Source: Candidatus Cacconaster equi
Lineage (GTDB): Bacteria > Bacteroidota > Bacteroidia > Bacteroidales > UBA932
DNA: 64,000 nt
Direction: 5' to 3'
Assembly: GCA_018065895.1 (NCBI GenBank)
Contig: JAGHSK010000015.1
Span: 44,323-108,322 of the forward strand
In this document: positions 24,333-33,920 of the stretch, piece by piece
How the letters are laid out: the number at the start of each line of letters is the position of its first letter
Position numbering within the stretch: the stretch's first letter is position 1
Position numbers and translations under genes: made by a program
The notes under the pieces: generated by a model
What the model was told of the DNA's origin: nothing
The model's database searches: none
The model's input: the letters and a program-made list of their open reading frames with translations, nothing else

Positions 24333-27300
24333 ATGGGAAACGATATGAAATTTACCGAGTACAAGAACCTTGACCTGGTGGAAACCAACCGAAAAGTGCT
24401 TGAAAAATGGAAAAAGAACGACACTTTCAAGGAGACGCTCCGTATGAGCGAGGGAGCTCCGCGCTTCATTTTCCACGAAGGACCGCCTTCAGCCAACGGA
24501 ATGCCGGGCATTCACCACGTCATGGCCCGCTCGATAAAGGATGCCGTCTGCCGTTTCAAGACGCAGACGGGCTATCGTGTGGAAAGACGCGCCGGCTGGG
24601 ACACCCACGGCCTTCCGGTTGAGTTGGGAGTGGAGAAGATGCTGGGCATCACCAAGGAGGATATAGGTAAGAAAATCTCCGTCGATGATTACAACAAGGC
24701 CTGCCGCAAGGAGGTTATGAAATATACCGCCGAGTGGCGCAAGCTTACCGAACAGATTGGGTACTGGGTTGATATGGATGACCCGTACATCACCTATGAC
24801 AACCGTTACATCGAATCCTTGTGGTATCTTCTCAAGGACATATACAATAAAGGTCTCCTTTACAAGGGATACACCATCCAGCCGTATTCGCCTGCTGCCG
24901 GAACAGGTTTGAGCAGCCACGAGCTCAATCAGCCGGGCTGTTACCGCGATGTCAAGGACACTACGGCTGTCGTACAGTTCAAGGTGGTGCGCAATGCTCA
25001 GAGCGAATTTCTTTTCGAGGGAACCGAACACCCCGTGTATTTCATCGCGTGGACTACAACTCCGTGGACACTCCCTTCAAACACGGCCTTATGCGTCGGC
25101 CCGAAGATCGACTACGTGCGCGTGGAGAGTGTGAACCCATATACAAAGGCACCTGCAACCTATGTTGTTGCGCTTCCGCTTCTCAATGCCCACTTCAATG
25201 ACAAGAACCCTTACAAGGTGATAGGTGAGCCGATGAAGGGGGCGGCTCTCGCCGGGATAAGTTATGAACAGCTTCTGCCGTGGGTTGAGTGTGCATCAGG
25301 CGCATTGAAGGTGATAACAGGCGATTTCGTCACAACTGAAGACGGTACGGGCATAGTGCATATCGCTCCGACTTTCGGTGCAGACGACAACAAGGTGGCC
25401 AAAGCCAACGGTGTACCTCCGATGTTCGTCGAGGATGCGGACGGTACGCAGCAGCCTATGGTTGACCGTACCGGAAAATTATACAGGATAGAGGATCTCG
25501 ATGCGGGCTTCGTAAAGGCGCGCGTGAATGTGGCGGAGTACGGCAAATATGCCGGAAGATATGTCAAGAATGCATACGACAGCACCCTTGCCCCGGATGC
25601 GCCTACGCTCGATATTGATATATGCCTCGATCTCAAGGCTTCCGGCAAGGCATTCAACATTGCAAAACACACCCACAGCTACCCGCATTGCTGGCGTACC
25701 GACAAGCCTGTGCTCTATTATCCTCTCGACTCGTGGTTTATCCGTACCACTGCGGTGCAGGACAAAATGATAGAACTCAACAAAACCATCAATTGGAAAC
25801 CTGAGTCAACCGGATCCGGACGTTTCGGGAAATGGCTGGAGAATCTGCAGGACTGGAACCTGAGCCGCAGCCGTTATTGGGGAACACCGCTTCCTATTTG
25901 GCGCACAGAGGATGGCTCCGAAGAGAAGTGCATCGGAAGTGTGGCTGAATTGTACGAAGAGATCGAAAAATCTGTTGCCGTGGGCATTATGGCCTCCAAC
26001 CCGTTTGCGGAGAAGGGCTTCAAGCCGGGCGATTTCACAAGGGAGAATTATGAGAAGATTGATCTTCACCGTCCGTATGTCGACAACATTTACCTTGTCA
26101 GCGAGGACGGGCGCAGGATGGTTCGCGAGCTCGACCTGATCGACGTATGGTTCGATTCCGGTTCCATGCCGTATGCGCAGGAAACTCTCGCCAAACTTGG
26201 ACAGCCGGAATTCGGTCAGACTGCCGATTTCATAGCGGAAGGCGTTGACCAGACACGCGGATGGTTCTTCACACTCCATGCCATCAATACGATGGTCAGC
26301 GGAAAGTGCGCTTTCAAGAATGTGATTTCCAACGGGCTGGTGCTCGATAAGGACGGTAACAAGATGAGCAAGCGCCTGGGCAATGCGGTGAACCCGTTCG
26401 AAGAACTTGACAAATTCGGGGCGGATGCACTCAGATGGTATATGCTGACAAATGCCCAACCTTGGGACAATCTCAAATTTGATGAGGCTGGTGTGGATGA
26501 AATCAGACGCAAGTTCTTCGGCACGCTGTACAACACTTACTCCTTCTTCGCTTTGTACGCAAACGTGGACGGCTTCGATCCAAAGACACCGGCAGTGCCT
26601 GGAGAAAGCCTGCAGGAAATAGACAAGTGGCTTGTTTCCTTGCAGAATTCATTGATAAGGAAAGTGATGGCTTGCTACGAAGATTTCGATGTCACGACTG
26701 CCGGCCGTCTGATACAGGATTTCGTATGCGACGATTTGAGCAACTGGTACGTGCGTCTCAACCGCAAGCGCTTCTGGGGCGGAGGGTTGACGGAAAACAA
26801 GTTGGCCGCATATCAGACATTGTATAATGCGTTGAAGACCGTGGCGGTTCTTTCCGCGCCTATAGCTCCTTTCTTTATGGACCAGATGTACTGCGACCTT
26901 GTGCCTGAAGCCGAATCTGTTCATTTCGTAAGGATGCCTGAGGCGGATTCTTCCAAGGTCGACGAAGATCTTGAGGAGAGAATGTCTCTGGCGCAGCAGT
27001 GCTGCTCAATGGTGCTGGCTCTCCGCAGGAAGGTCAACATAAAAGTCCGTCAGCCACTTGCCAAAATCGTGATCCCAGTCCTTGATGAGCGTATCGAGGA
27101 TCATCTTGAAAAGGTCAAAAAGATCATTCTTAACGAGGTCAACGTGAAGGAGGCCGAATTCATTCACGACACCACCGGTCTTATCACGAAGAAGATAAAG
27201 CCGAATTTCAAGACCCTCGGTAAGAAATATGGTCCGCGTATGAAAGAGATAGCCGCCGCGTTCGCGCAGATGGACCAGGCCACTATATCCTTGGTGGAAA

Positions 27301-27710
27301 GGGCAGGGGATTACACTCTCACCCTTGCGGGCGGGGAAGTTGTCCTGACCAGAGAAGATTACCAGATAACTTCCGAGGATATGCCGGGCTGGCTCGTCGC
27401 CACTGAGGGCGCCCTGACGGTTGCTCTTGACGTAACTGTCACTGACGAACTGCGCAGCGAGGGCATAGCGCGTGAACTTATCAATAGAATCCAGAATGTC
27501 AGAAAAGAGAGCGGCTTTGAGGTTACCGACAGAGTTGAAGTTGTCATCGGGAACAATGATGCCATAGAATCAGCTATTGAAAAGTTTGGAAAATATGTCT
27601 GTGACCAGACTTTGGCACTCTCCGTTTCCTTTGCCGAAAATCCGGAAAACGCTGTGGAAGTGGAGTGGGAGGATGGTATTCTTAAACTTTCAGTAACCAA
27701 GGTCAAATAG
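24333..27710 (+). CDS. ileS: Isoleucyl-tRNA synthetase, type 2 (eukaryote-like)
   Basis: Charges tRNA-Ile. The 1125-residue class I synthetase has the HIGH-like PPSANGMPGIHHV (51-63), the GWDTHGLPVE block, the CP1 editing domain (TTTPWTLPSNTALCV), and K677-MSKR as the KMSKS loop. The KMSKR form, the overall sequence and the absence of a C-terminal zinc-binding cysteine set point to the type 2 IleRS seen in eukaryotes, archaea and part of the bacteria, generally poorly inhibited by mupirocin. The ATG at 24333 was chosen because the upstream TTG lies inside the predicted promoter. Confidence 0.95.
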   Translation: MGNDMKFTEYKNLDLVETNRKVLEKWKKNDTFKETLRMSEGAPRFIFHEGPPSANGMPGIHHVMARSIKDAVCRFKTQTGYRVERRAGWDTHGLPVELGVEKMLGITKEDIGKKISVDDYNKACRKEVMKYTAEWRKLTEQIGYWVDMDDPYITYDNRYIESLWYLLKDIYNKGLLYKGYTIQPYSPAAGTGLSSHELNQPGCYRDVKDTTAVVQFKVVRNAQSEFLFEGTEHPVYFIAWTTTPWTLPSNTALCVGPKIDYVRVESVNPYTKAPATYVVALPLLNAHFNDKNPYKVIGEPMKGAALAGISYEQLLPWVECASGALKVITGDFVTTEDGTGIVHIAPTFGADDNKVAKANGVPPMFVEDADGTQQPMVDRTGKLYRIEDLDAGFVKARVNVAEYGKYAGRYVKNAYDSTLAPDAPTLDIDICLDLKASGKAFNIAKHTHSYPHCWRTDKPVLYYPLDSWFIRTTAVQDKMIELNKTINWKPESTGSGRFGKWLENLQDWNLSRSRYWGTPLPIWRTEDGSEEKCIGSVAELYEEIEKSVAVGIMASNPFAEKGFKPGDFTRENYEKIDLHRPYVDNIYLVSEDGRRMVRELDLIDVWFDSGSMPYAQETLAKLGQPEFGQTADFIAEGVDQTRGWFFTLHAINTMVSGKCAFKNVISNGLVLDKDGNKMSKRLGNAVNPFEELDKFGADALRWYMLTNAQPWDNLKFDEAGVDEIRRKFFGTLYNTYSFFALYANVDGFDPKTPAVPGESLQEIDKWLVSLQNSLIRKVMACYEDFDVTTAGRLIQDFVCDDLSNWYVRLNRKRFWGGGLTENKLAAYQTLYNALKTVAVLSAPIAPFFMDQMYCDLVPEAESVHFVRMPEADSSKVDEDLEERMSLAQQCCSMVLALRRKVNIKVRQPLAKIVIPVLDERIEDHLEKVKKIILNEVNVKEAEFIHDTTGLITKKIKPNFKTLGKKYGPRMKEIAAAFAQMDQATISLVERAGDYTLTLAGGEVVLTREDYQITSEDMPGWLVATEGALTVALDVTVTDELRSEGIARELINRIQNVRKESGFEVTDRVEVVIGNNDAIESAIEKFGKYVCDQTLALSVSFAENPENAVEVEWEDGILKLSVTKVK

Positions 27711-27761
27711 TTGTCTATTTGCACGGTTTTTGTTATATTTACATTTTCAAATGTTATTGAA

Positions 27762-28166
27762 ATGGCAATTGTAAATGAAGATCCTGTAGTTGAGAAAGTT
27801 CGCTATAGTGATGAAGAATTGCAGGAGTTCAAGGAACTCATCCTCGAAAAGCTGGCGAAGGCAAAAGAGGACTACGCAATGTTGAAAGGCGCTATCGACC
27901 ATAGCGGAAGCAATGATACGGAAGATACGTCACCATCTTTCAAGGTTTTGGAAGAAGGCGCGTTCTCGCAGGCAAAGGAAGAGGCAAGCCAGCTTGCCCA
28001 GCGTCAGTACAAATTCATCCAGAATCTGGAGGCTGCACTTGTACGCATCGAAAACAAAACCTACGGTGTTTGCCGTGTAACCGGGAAGCTCATCCCTAAG
28101 GAGCGTCTCAAACTCGTGCCTCACGCCACTTTGAGCGTAGAAGGCAAGAATCTGATCAACAAATAA
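27762..28166 (+). CDS. TraR/DksA-family RNA polymerase-binding protein
   Basis: Predicted secondary-channel regulator that acts with ppGpp on rRNA and stress genes. The 134-residue protein has a long coiled coil (about 15-100) and a C-terminal YGVCRVTGKLIPKERL segment where canonical DksA holds a four-cysteine zinc finger. Only one cysteine remains, a common state in Bacteroidota homologues. The ATG at 27762 replaces an upstream non-family start at 27711. lspA begins one base after the stop, so the two genes form an operon. Confidence 0.85.
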   Translation: MAIVNEDPVVEKVRYSDEELQEFKELILEKLAKAKEDYAMLKGAIDHSGSNDTEDTSPSFKVLEEGAFSQAKEEASQLAQRQYKFIQNLEAALVRIENKTYGVCRVTGKLIPKERLKLVPHATLSVEGKNLINK

Positions 28167-28167
28167 G

Positions 28168-28755
28168 ATGAAACTGTCCCGAAGCGCCAAAGTTACGTTG
28201 TTCGTGGTTCTGATGATTGTAATTGACCAGACTGTCAAGCTGCTGGTCAAGACCAATATGTCAATCGGCGAAAGTATAAGCGTCTTCGGCAACTGGTTTC
28301 AGATACTTTTCATAGAGAATAACGGCATGGCCTTCGGAATGCTTTTTGGAGGCCAGGTCGGTAAATTCATCCTCAGCCTGTTCCGTATAGCGCTGATTGT
28401 GCTTATCTCCATCTATATCCATCGCCTGCTCAAGAAAGACGATACCCCAACCGGAGTTCTGTTCGGCCTTGCGGCCATTCTCTGCGGTGCCATAGGCAAT
28501 ATGATAGACTGCATGTTCTACGGCATCATCTTCGACTATGCTCCGTTCATGTTCGGAAAGGTGGTGGATATGCTCTATTTTCCAATAATCGACACCGATC
28601 TGCCGGCCAATTTCCCGATATGGGGTGGCCGCCACATCATATTTTTCCGTCCGATTTTCAATATCGCGGACAGTTGCATCACCTGCGGAGCGCTATATCT
28701 GATTATCTTCAAATGGAAGTTCTTCTCCGCTCTCGGCGGCAAGAATAAAAAATAA
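28168..28755 (+). CDS. lspA: Lipoprotein signal peptidase (signal peptidase II)
   Basis: Removes signal peptides from prolipoproteins at the inner membrane. The 195-residue protein has four membrane helices, the early VIDQTVKL segment with D20, and the two catalytic aspartates in GNMID (D114) and FNIADS (D168). The loop before the last helix is longer than in E. coli LspA, as is usual in Bacteroidota. It follows the DksA-like gene immediately and precedes the peptidase gene by six bases. Confidence 0.94.
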   Translation: MKLSRSAKVTLFVVLMIVIDQTVKLLVKTNMSIGESISVFGNWFQILFIENNGMAFGMLFGGQVGKFILSLFRIALIVLISIYIHRLLKKDDTPTGVLFGLAAILCGAIGNMIDCMFYGIIFDYAPFMFGKVVDMLYFPIIDTDLPANFPIWGGRHIIFFRPIFNIADSCITCGALYLIIFKWKFFSALGGKNKK

Positions 28756-28761
28756 CCACAA

Positions 28762-30582
28762 ATGAGGCACACGATTCTTACGATTGCCTTCGCACTGCTT
28801 TCAGTGGCATACGCGATGGCGCAGGATGTTATGACAATGGAAGAAGCTGTTCTCGGCAAGGATGTCGCAGTACAGCAGTTCAAATGGCACTGGACTCTTG
28901 ACAAGGATATATTTGCCCCCGGCAGGCAGAAAGAGGCCGCCAAGGCAGCTCTGCCCGAGGCGGTATGCGCGCAGGAGGTGAGCCGTCACGAATTCGGTAT
29001 CGAGCAGTGCGTGTTCTATTCTCCTGACAGCAGCCGCATAGCCTATTACAGAAATGATGACAGCAGAGTTACGGATTATCCGCTGGTCAACATATTCTCC
29101 CGGACGGGAGATGTCAGGATGATAAAGTATCCGATGAACGGAATGCCTTCCGAAAGAGTCTCCCTGAACGTTTATGACGTCGCCACGGGGAAGACTGCAA
29201 CATTGAATGTCACCGATTTCGATGAAGAAAGATATCTTACCAACGTAACCTGGAATCCGGCGGGGGACAAAATCTACGTGCAGGTGCTCGACAGGGCGCA
29301 GAAGCATATGCATCTCAACTGCTATGACGCTCTTACGGGAGAGTGCCTCGGAACCTTGATTACCGAAGAGAACCCGAGATTTGTGGAGCCTCAGTGGCCG
29401 CTTTTCTTCCTCAAGAACGATCCTTCGAAGTTCATTTACACAACTGATAACCGTGACGGATATAAGAATCTGTATATCTGCTCGGTTAACGGCGGAACAC
29501 CCCAACGTCTGACACCCGTCGATGCCGATGTCGAATATGTGGCACAGGACGGCAGATATGTGTACTATTACTCCGCAGAGGTCTCTCCGATAGAGAACCA
29601 TCTCTTCAAGGTGGATCTGCGCAATGGAAAGATGACCAGGCTTACGCCGGAGAAGGGCTGGCACGAATGTGAGTTCAGCCCTGACATGAAGTATTATATG
29701 GACAGCTACTCTTCGCTTGAGGTTCCGAGGGTAGTGAACCTTGTATCTGCCGACGGAAAGAGGCGTCGGGAGGTTTTCCGTGCGCCTATGCCTCCGGAGA
29801 GGGCCACCAACTGCATCATTGAGACCGGTACCGTCAAGAGTGCTGACGGCAGGTATGACAACTACTACAGCCTCGTAAAGCCTGCAGATTTCGATTCTAC
29901 CAGAAAATATCCGCTGATCCTATACGTGTATGGCGGACCTCATAACCAACTTGTTCAGGATAGGTTCCAGGGGGGAATAAGCCGGTGGGAGATTCTTATG
30001 GCCCAGAGGGGTTACGTCGTGTTCAAAATGGACAACCGCGGGACTCCACGCCGAGGTGCCGAGTATGAAAAAGCCATTCACAAATTCTGCGGCAGGGAGG
30101 AGATGGCCGATCAGATGGAGGGAATAAGATGGATGATGTCGAAGCCGTGGATTGACAGTGAAAGGATAGGTGTACACGGATGGAGCTATGGCGGTTTTAT
30201 GACCATTTCCCTCATGACAAATTATCCCGACGTGTTCAAGGTTGGCGTTGCCGGCGGTCCTGTAATTGACTGGCGGTGGTATGAGGTGATGTATGGGGAA
30301 CGGTATATGGAAACGGAGGCCACAAATCCGGAGGGATTTGCAGCCACCAGACTTATTCCTATGGCACCGGAACTTAAAGGTAAACTCCTTATATGTCAGG
30401 GAGTCATTGACGACACTGTGGTATGGCAGCACAGCCTGAACTTTGTGGAAAGCTGCATCAAGAACAATGTGCAGGTCGATTACTTCCCATATCCGAGCCA
30501 CCCTCACAATGTGCGCGGGAAAGACCGCGTACATCTGATGGACAAGGTGTCGAACTATCTGGAGCGTTATCTGGCGCTATAG
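28762..30582 (+). CDS. S9B dipeptidyl-peptidase IV-like serine peptidase, short form
   Basis: Predicted periplasmic peptidase with signal peptide ending AYAMAQD. The 606-residue protein has a beta-propeller part (about 60-340, YSPDSSRIAYYRNDDSRVTD) and an alpha/beta-hydrolase domain with S475 in GWSYGGF, D550 in IDDTV and H582 in the HNV turn, a complete triad. It is about 100 residues shorter than typical DPP IV enzymes, the first propeller blades being reduced, and the double-glutamate motif that binds the substrate amino terminus in DPP IV is not seen at its usual place (SRHEFGIEQ instead). Substrate length preference may differ. Confidence 0.88.
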   Translation: MRHTILTIAFALLSVAYAMAQDVMTMEEAVLGKDVAVQQFKWHWTLDKDIFAPGRQKEAAKAALPEAVCAQEVSRHEFGIEQCVFYSPDSSRIAYYRNDDSRVTDYPLVNIFSRTGDVRMIKYPMNGMPSERVSLNVYDVATGKTATLNVTDFDEERYLTNVTWNPAGDKIYVQVLDRAQKHMHLNCYDALTGECLGTLITEENPRFVEPQWPLFFLKNDPSKFIYTTDNRDGYKNLYICSVNGGTPQRLTPVDADVEYVAQDGRYVYYYSAEVSPIENHLFKVDLRNGKMTRLTPEKGWHECEFSPDMKYYMDSYSSLEVPRVVNLVSADGKRRREVFRAPMPPERATNCIIETGTVKSADGRYDNYYSLVKPADFDSTRKYPLILYVYGGPHNQLVQDRFQGGISRWEILMAQRGYVVFKMDNRGTPRRGAEYEKAIHKFCGREEMADQMEGIRWMMSKPWIDSERIGVHGWSYGGFMTISLMTNYPDVFKVGVAGGPVIDWRWYEVMYGERYMETEATNPEGFAATRLIPMAPELKGKLLICQGVIDDTVVWQHSLNFVESCIKNNVQVDYFPYPSHPHNVRGKDRVHLMDKVSNYLERYLAL

Positions 30583-31188
30583 CTCGAATTTGTAGCAGAC
30601 GCCTACCTGGAGGCTGAGGTTGCGCCCTTTGTCATTGGCGTCGAAGTAATGCTTCATTGTGCGGTTGAGGCCCCAGTCGAATTTGAGGTCAACTCCCAGT
30701 TCATCTGAAATCATATATTCCAGCTGAAGGCCGAGTGCAATGTTGAAGCGGTTGCAGCTTTCCGTGTCTTTGTATTTGGGCAGTTCCATTCTCTTGACAG
30801 TCGAGGACATCAGCCATCCGAATTCCGGACCGACGGCAACACTGGCCTGTTCGTCGGCGAACGATATTCCGAACAGCAGAGGCATCTGCAGATAGTTCAG
30901 CTGACGGCTGTACCTGATGTCGATGCCGCCTTTGTCGGAATGACCCTTTCCTGCATACAGGATGTCGGCTTCAGCATAGAACATCCCGTAGTAGCAGTCG
31001 ATCAGAAAACCTCCATAGAAGCTGCTATGAGGCAGAATCGATTGTTCGTCACCGTTGATGGTGGTTCCCGGCATCCAGCTTGCGGCATATCCGGCCTTCG
31101 GCCCGAAGTGCCAGGTTTGTGCCTGGAGGCTTGCTGATGCGCTCAGAAGAAGCGCCGATAGAAGGAGTGCAATTCTGATGTTTTTCAT
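30577..31188 (-). CDS. Outer-membrane beta-barrel protein (PorT-like)
   Basis: A 203-residue protein with signal peptide (LLLSASASLQAQ) and repeated amphipathic beta strands such as FGPKAGYAASWM, FYAEADILYAGKGH and SLQVGVCYKFEL, ending in the aromatic-rich strand expected for barrel insertion. It fits the outer-membrane beta-barrel/PorT-like families common in Bacteroidota. Function is unknown. It converges on the peptidase gene with a six-base overlap. Confidence 0.78.
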   Translation of the reverse strand: MKNIRIALLLSALLLSASASLQAQTWHFGPKAGYAASWMPGTTINGDEQSILPHSSFYGGFLIDCYYGMFYAEADILYAGKGHSDKGGIDIRYSRQLNYLQMPLLFGISFADEQASVAVGPEFGWLMSSTVKRMELPKYKDTESCNRFNIALGLQLEYMISDELGVDLKFDWGLNRTMKHYFDANDKGRNLSLQVGVCYKFEL

Positions 31189-31203
31189 TAGTCGTAGTTT
31201 TTG

Positions 31204-31211
31204 TATATTTG
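31204..31211 (+). promoter_or_regulatory. Candidate -7 box for the MBL-fold gene
   Basis: TATATTTG lies 24 bases before the ATG at 31236 and matches the TAnnTTTG consensus. No clear -33 partner is seen. Confidence 0.45.
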
Positions 31212-31235
31212 TACAAAAATAGAAAAAATAGCGTT

Positions 31236-32063
31236 ATGAAGCATAAGTTTGTACTGCTACTTGCAATTGTTGCGCTCTTCGGCTGCCTTACAGGAGTTTT
31301 TTTTCTTGTCAAATCAGGTAAGCTCAGCGATCTTTTAGAGAATAATAAAACAAGTGAAGATATGAAAGAATTATTTAACGGTGAAGTTGATACATTCATT
31401 ACAGAAGAGGGTGGAACTCTCGACATTTTCAGTATAAAACATGCTTCAATCGCAATGCGCGCCGGTGACAAGTGGATTTATTTTGATCCTGTGACATCAG
31501 GGGCGATGCCTGTGACTGATTTCGACAAGGCTCCGAAGGCTGACTATATCTTTATGACCCACGATCATTACGATCATTTCGACTCCCTTGCCGTGAAGCA
31601 GCTCCGGAAAGAGGGGACAAGGGTGTTCGCCAACAGAAGCACGATTGACGCGCTCGGTTCTGGTGAGGCGATGGCTAACGGAGACTCGCTTGTGACTGAG
31701 GAAGGCTGGACGGTTGAGGCGGTGCCTGCATACAACAATTCCCCTGAAAAACTCGGATTCCATCCACAGGGACGCGATAATGGCTATGTTCTGACTATCG
31801 GAGGTCTCAAAGTGTATGTGGCCGGTGATTTGGAGGTGATTCCGGAACTTGCCCTTTTGAAAGACATCGACATCGCATTCCTGCCTTGCAATCTGCCTTA
31901 CACGATGTCACCGGAGCAATGCGCCCAAGCGGCAAAAATCATCAATCCGAAGGTGCTCTTCCCATATCACTACGGCGGCACCGATACTCCTACAGACCTT
32001 CAACGGCTTGTGGACCTTCTCGATGGCACCGGTATTGAGGTCCGCATCAGGATGTACGAGTAG
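31236..32063 (+). CDS. Metallo-beta-lactamase-fold hydrolase, membrane-anchored
   Basis: A 275-residue UlaG/UPF0173-like metal-dependent hydrolase. An N-terminal hydrophobic segment ends with LFGC, a possible lipobox. The MBL core follows: THDHYDHFD (HxHxDH metal site), a VAGDLEVIPEL strand with the later aspartate, and PYHYGGTDTP near the end with the last histidine. Substrate unknown. The ATG at 31236 gives the signal-like start. The next region downstream is a decayed gene on the other strand. Confidence 0.82.
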   Translation: MKHKFVLLLAIVALFGCLTGVFFLVKSGKLSDLLENNKTSEDMKELFNGEVDTFITEEGGTLDIFSIKHASIAMRAGDKWIYFDPVTSGAMPVTDFDKAPKADYIFMTHDHYDHFDSLAVKQLRKEGTRVFANRSTIDALGSGEAMANGDSLVTEEGWTVEAVPAYNNSPEKLGFHPQGRDNGYVLTIGGLKVYVAGDLEVIPELALLKDIDIAFLPCNLPYTMSPEQCAQAAKIINPKVLFPYHYGGTDTPTDLQRLVDLLDGTGIEVRIRMYE

Positions 32064-32068
32064 GACAC

Positions 32069-32484
32069 TTACTTCAGACAAATCGGCGCGTCGTTGAATT
32101 CAAGAGTTCTGACCAGTTCGTCGATTTTTTTCTTGTTTACGTGCTTCATTACCACCACGTGACTCAAGTCGCCTCCAAAAGCGCTGCATCGACGTGCCTG
32201 TAAACAGGTACCTCCGGATATCTTTCAAGAATGGCATTGATGGCCCTCTGGTCATCTATCGCTCCTCGGAAAGTCGAGCCGACGGCAAATACTATGAGGC
32301 ATGGACGGGTTGTATCAAGAGCCTTTTCAAACTCCTCAGGAATCATCTTACCCATTTTGTCGCTCTTGATAATCTTCAAATCAAGGTTCTGCAGGTCTGC
32401 CAGTCGGGCATTGGAATAGTGCGCCTCATCTGAAACATACATTACCGGCATTTTTCCTGTAAACGATTGATTTGCTCTGCATTT
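32069..32484 (-). pseudogene. Remnant of a PLP-dependent histidine decarboxylase-like gene
   Basis: A minus-strand frame gives MPVMYVSDEAHYSNARLADL, then IVFAVGSTFRGAIDDQ and VYRHVDAALLEA, matching the mid-region of group II pyridoxal decarboxylases (histidine decarboxylase type). It stops at 32164-32166. A different frame just downstream encodes VVMKHVNKKKIDELVRTLEF and ends at 32069-32071, which resembles the C-terminus of the same family. The N-terminal half, the active-site lysine region and the segment between are missing, and an in-frame stop lies upstream near 32482. This is a deleted, frameshifted gene. Confidence 0.75.
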
Positions 32485-32585
32485 GGACTATCTATACTGT
32501 TTCGTACACAAATATAGATAATTTTGCCGGAATATGAAAGATATGGGAAGGTACCCCCTGGTTTGGGAAATGTCCAATCAAATCG

Positions 32586-33920
32586 TCAGAAATCAATCAC
32601 TCCACCTTTATAGAAATTCAGAAGTTGAACCTCATAAAGATACTGGTACTTTGCCTGCGCAAGATCTGATTCCGCCTTCAGATACTGGGCCTTCGATTCG
32701 TTGAATTCGGTAATTGTCGCCTTGCCGTTCTCGTACCTGCCGCCCATAAGGGAGAAAGCCTCATGGGCACTTGCCGCTGCATTCCTGCTGCTTTCATATT
32801 TTGAAGCGGATGCTACCGCATTGTAGTATGCACGCTGAATCTCCTTGAAAAGTTCTTTTTTTGTCTCTTCCAGTTGAAGCTGCTGATTGTTGAAAGAAAT
32901 CTTTGCCGACAATACGTTGTTCCTTGTTGAAAGACGGGAGAAAATCGGAATGTTGAGTGAAAGGCCGACATATTGACTGAAATTGTTTCCCAACTGTTCG
33001 AAGAAGGCCTTGCTTGGCAAGGTGGAATTCGTGTAGTAGTTGGATCCCAGACCTCCGTTGAGCCGCAGCGACGGATAGTAGTCAGCTTTAGCTATTGCAA
33101 TGTTGGTCTGTGCGGCATCGAGCCTCAACTTCTCGGAGCGTATCTTCGGCTTGATACCAAGAGCGCATTCATAGATTTCATAGGGTGTGTCAAGCTCCCT
33201 CAAGGCGAGGGAGGAGACGTCAGGCTTGACTATCTCAAGCCCTACAGGGGATTCAATTTCAAGTAGCTGTGAAAGGTCGAGCTTTGCAAGTTCAGTCTCA
33301 TTGTCGGCCTGCACGGCGGTAAGTATGCTTTGTGACAGTGCCGCCTTGTGCGCCGCCACCTCCGCCTGACTTGCTTTTCCGTTCAGGTACATATGCTCCA
33401 GACGGACAACTTGTTGGGAATCGATTTCCACTTGACGGTGGGCAACTGCCGCAATTTCTTCGCAATAGAGAATCTGTACGTATGCGGCCGCTATTGATGT
33501 GCGGATGTCATCCTTTACCTTCTCCAAGTCCTCCGTTGCCGCGAGCAGATTGATTTTTCCCAGAGTGATGCTGTTCTTTATCTTCAGACCTTGAAACAGA
33601 GGCATATCCGCTCCAATGCTCAATGACGTGTTTGTGGTGTTTGTGTTTGCATAGGTGTTGTCCTCAAGAAGTCCCCGACCGAACGAGAAGTTCTGGGAGC
33701 CGCTTGCAGCCACGCCTGGAAGCATGCTGCTTTTTGCGGAACTGAGTTCGACCTGTCGCCGTTCCACCGCAAGCGCGCTTTTTCTTACTGAAAGATTGTG
33801 CTCCATGGCGTAATCCATACACTCTTTCAGCGACCAAACCTTCCCCTGTCCGGCAGCTCCGAAGGTTGCGGTCAATGCAAGCATCGATATGAATATCAAT
33901 TTTCTCATCTTATTTTTCAT
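32586..33920 (-). CDS. TolC-family outer-membrane efflux protein
   Basis: Outer-membrane channel of the second tripartite exporter. The 444-residue protein has a signal peptide (FISMLALTATFGAAGQ), the first OEP helix WSLKECMDYAMEHNLSVRK, two helical repeats and a C-terminal YQYLYEVQLLNFYKGG. A second ATG four codons in is possible. The start overlaps the adaptor gene end by 11 bases. It is the last gene of a minus-strand operon ATPase-permease-permease-adaptor-TolC. Confidence 0.9.
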   Translation of the reverse strand: MKNKMRKLIFISMLALTATFGAAGQGKVWSLKECMDYAMEHNLSVRKSALAVERRQVELSSAKSSMLPGVAASGSQNFSFGRGLLEDNTYANTNTTNTSLSIGADMPLFQGLKIKNSITLGKINLLAATEDLEKVKDDIRTSIAAAYVQILYCEEIAAVAHRQVEIDSQQVVRLEHMYLNGKASQAEVAAHKAALSQSILTAVQADNETELAKLDLSQLLEIESPVGLEIVKPDVSSLALRELDTPYEIYECALGIKPKIRSEKLRLDAAQTNIAIAKADYYPSLRLNGGLGSNYYTNSTLPSKAFFEQLGNNFSQYVGLSLNIPIFSRLSTRNNVLSAKISFNNQQLQLEETKKELFKEIQRAYYNAVASASKYESSRNAAASAHEAFSLMGGRYENGKATITEFNESKAQYLKAESDLAQAKYQYLYEVQLLNFYKGGVIDF

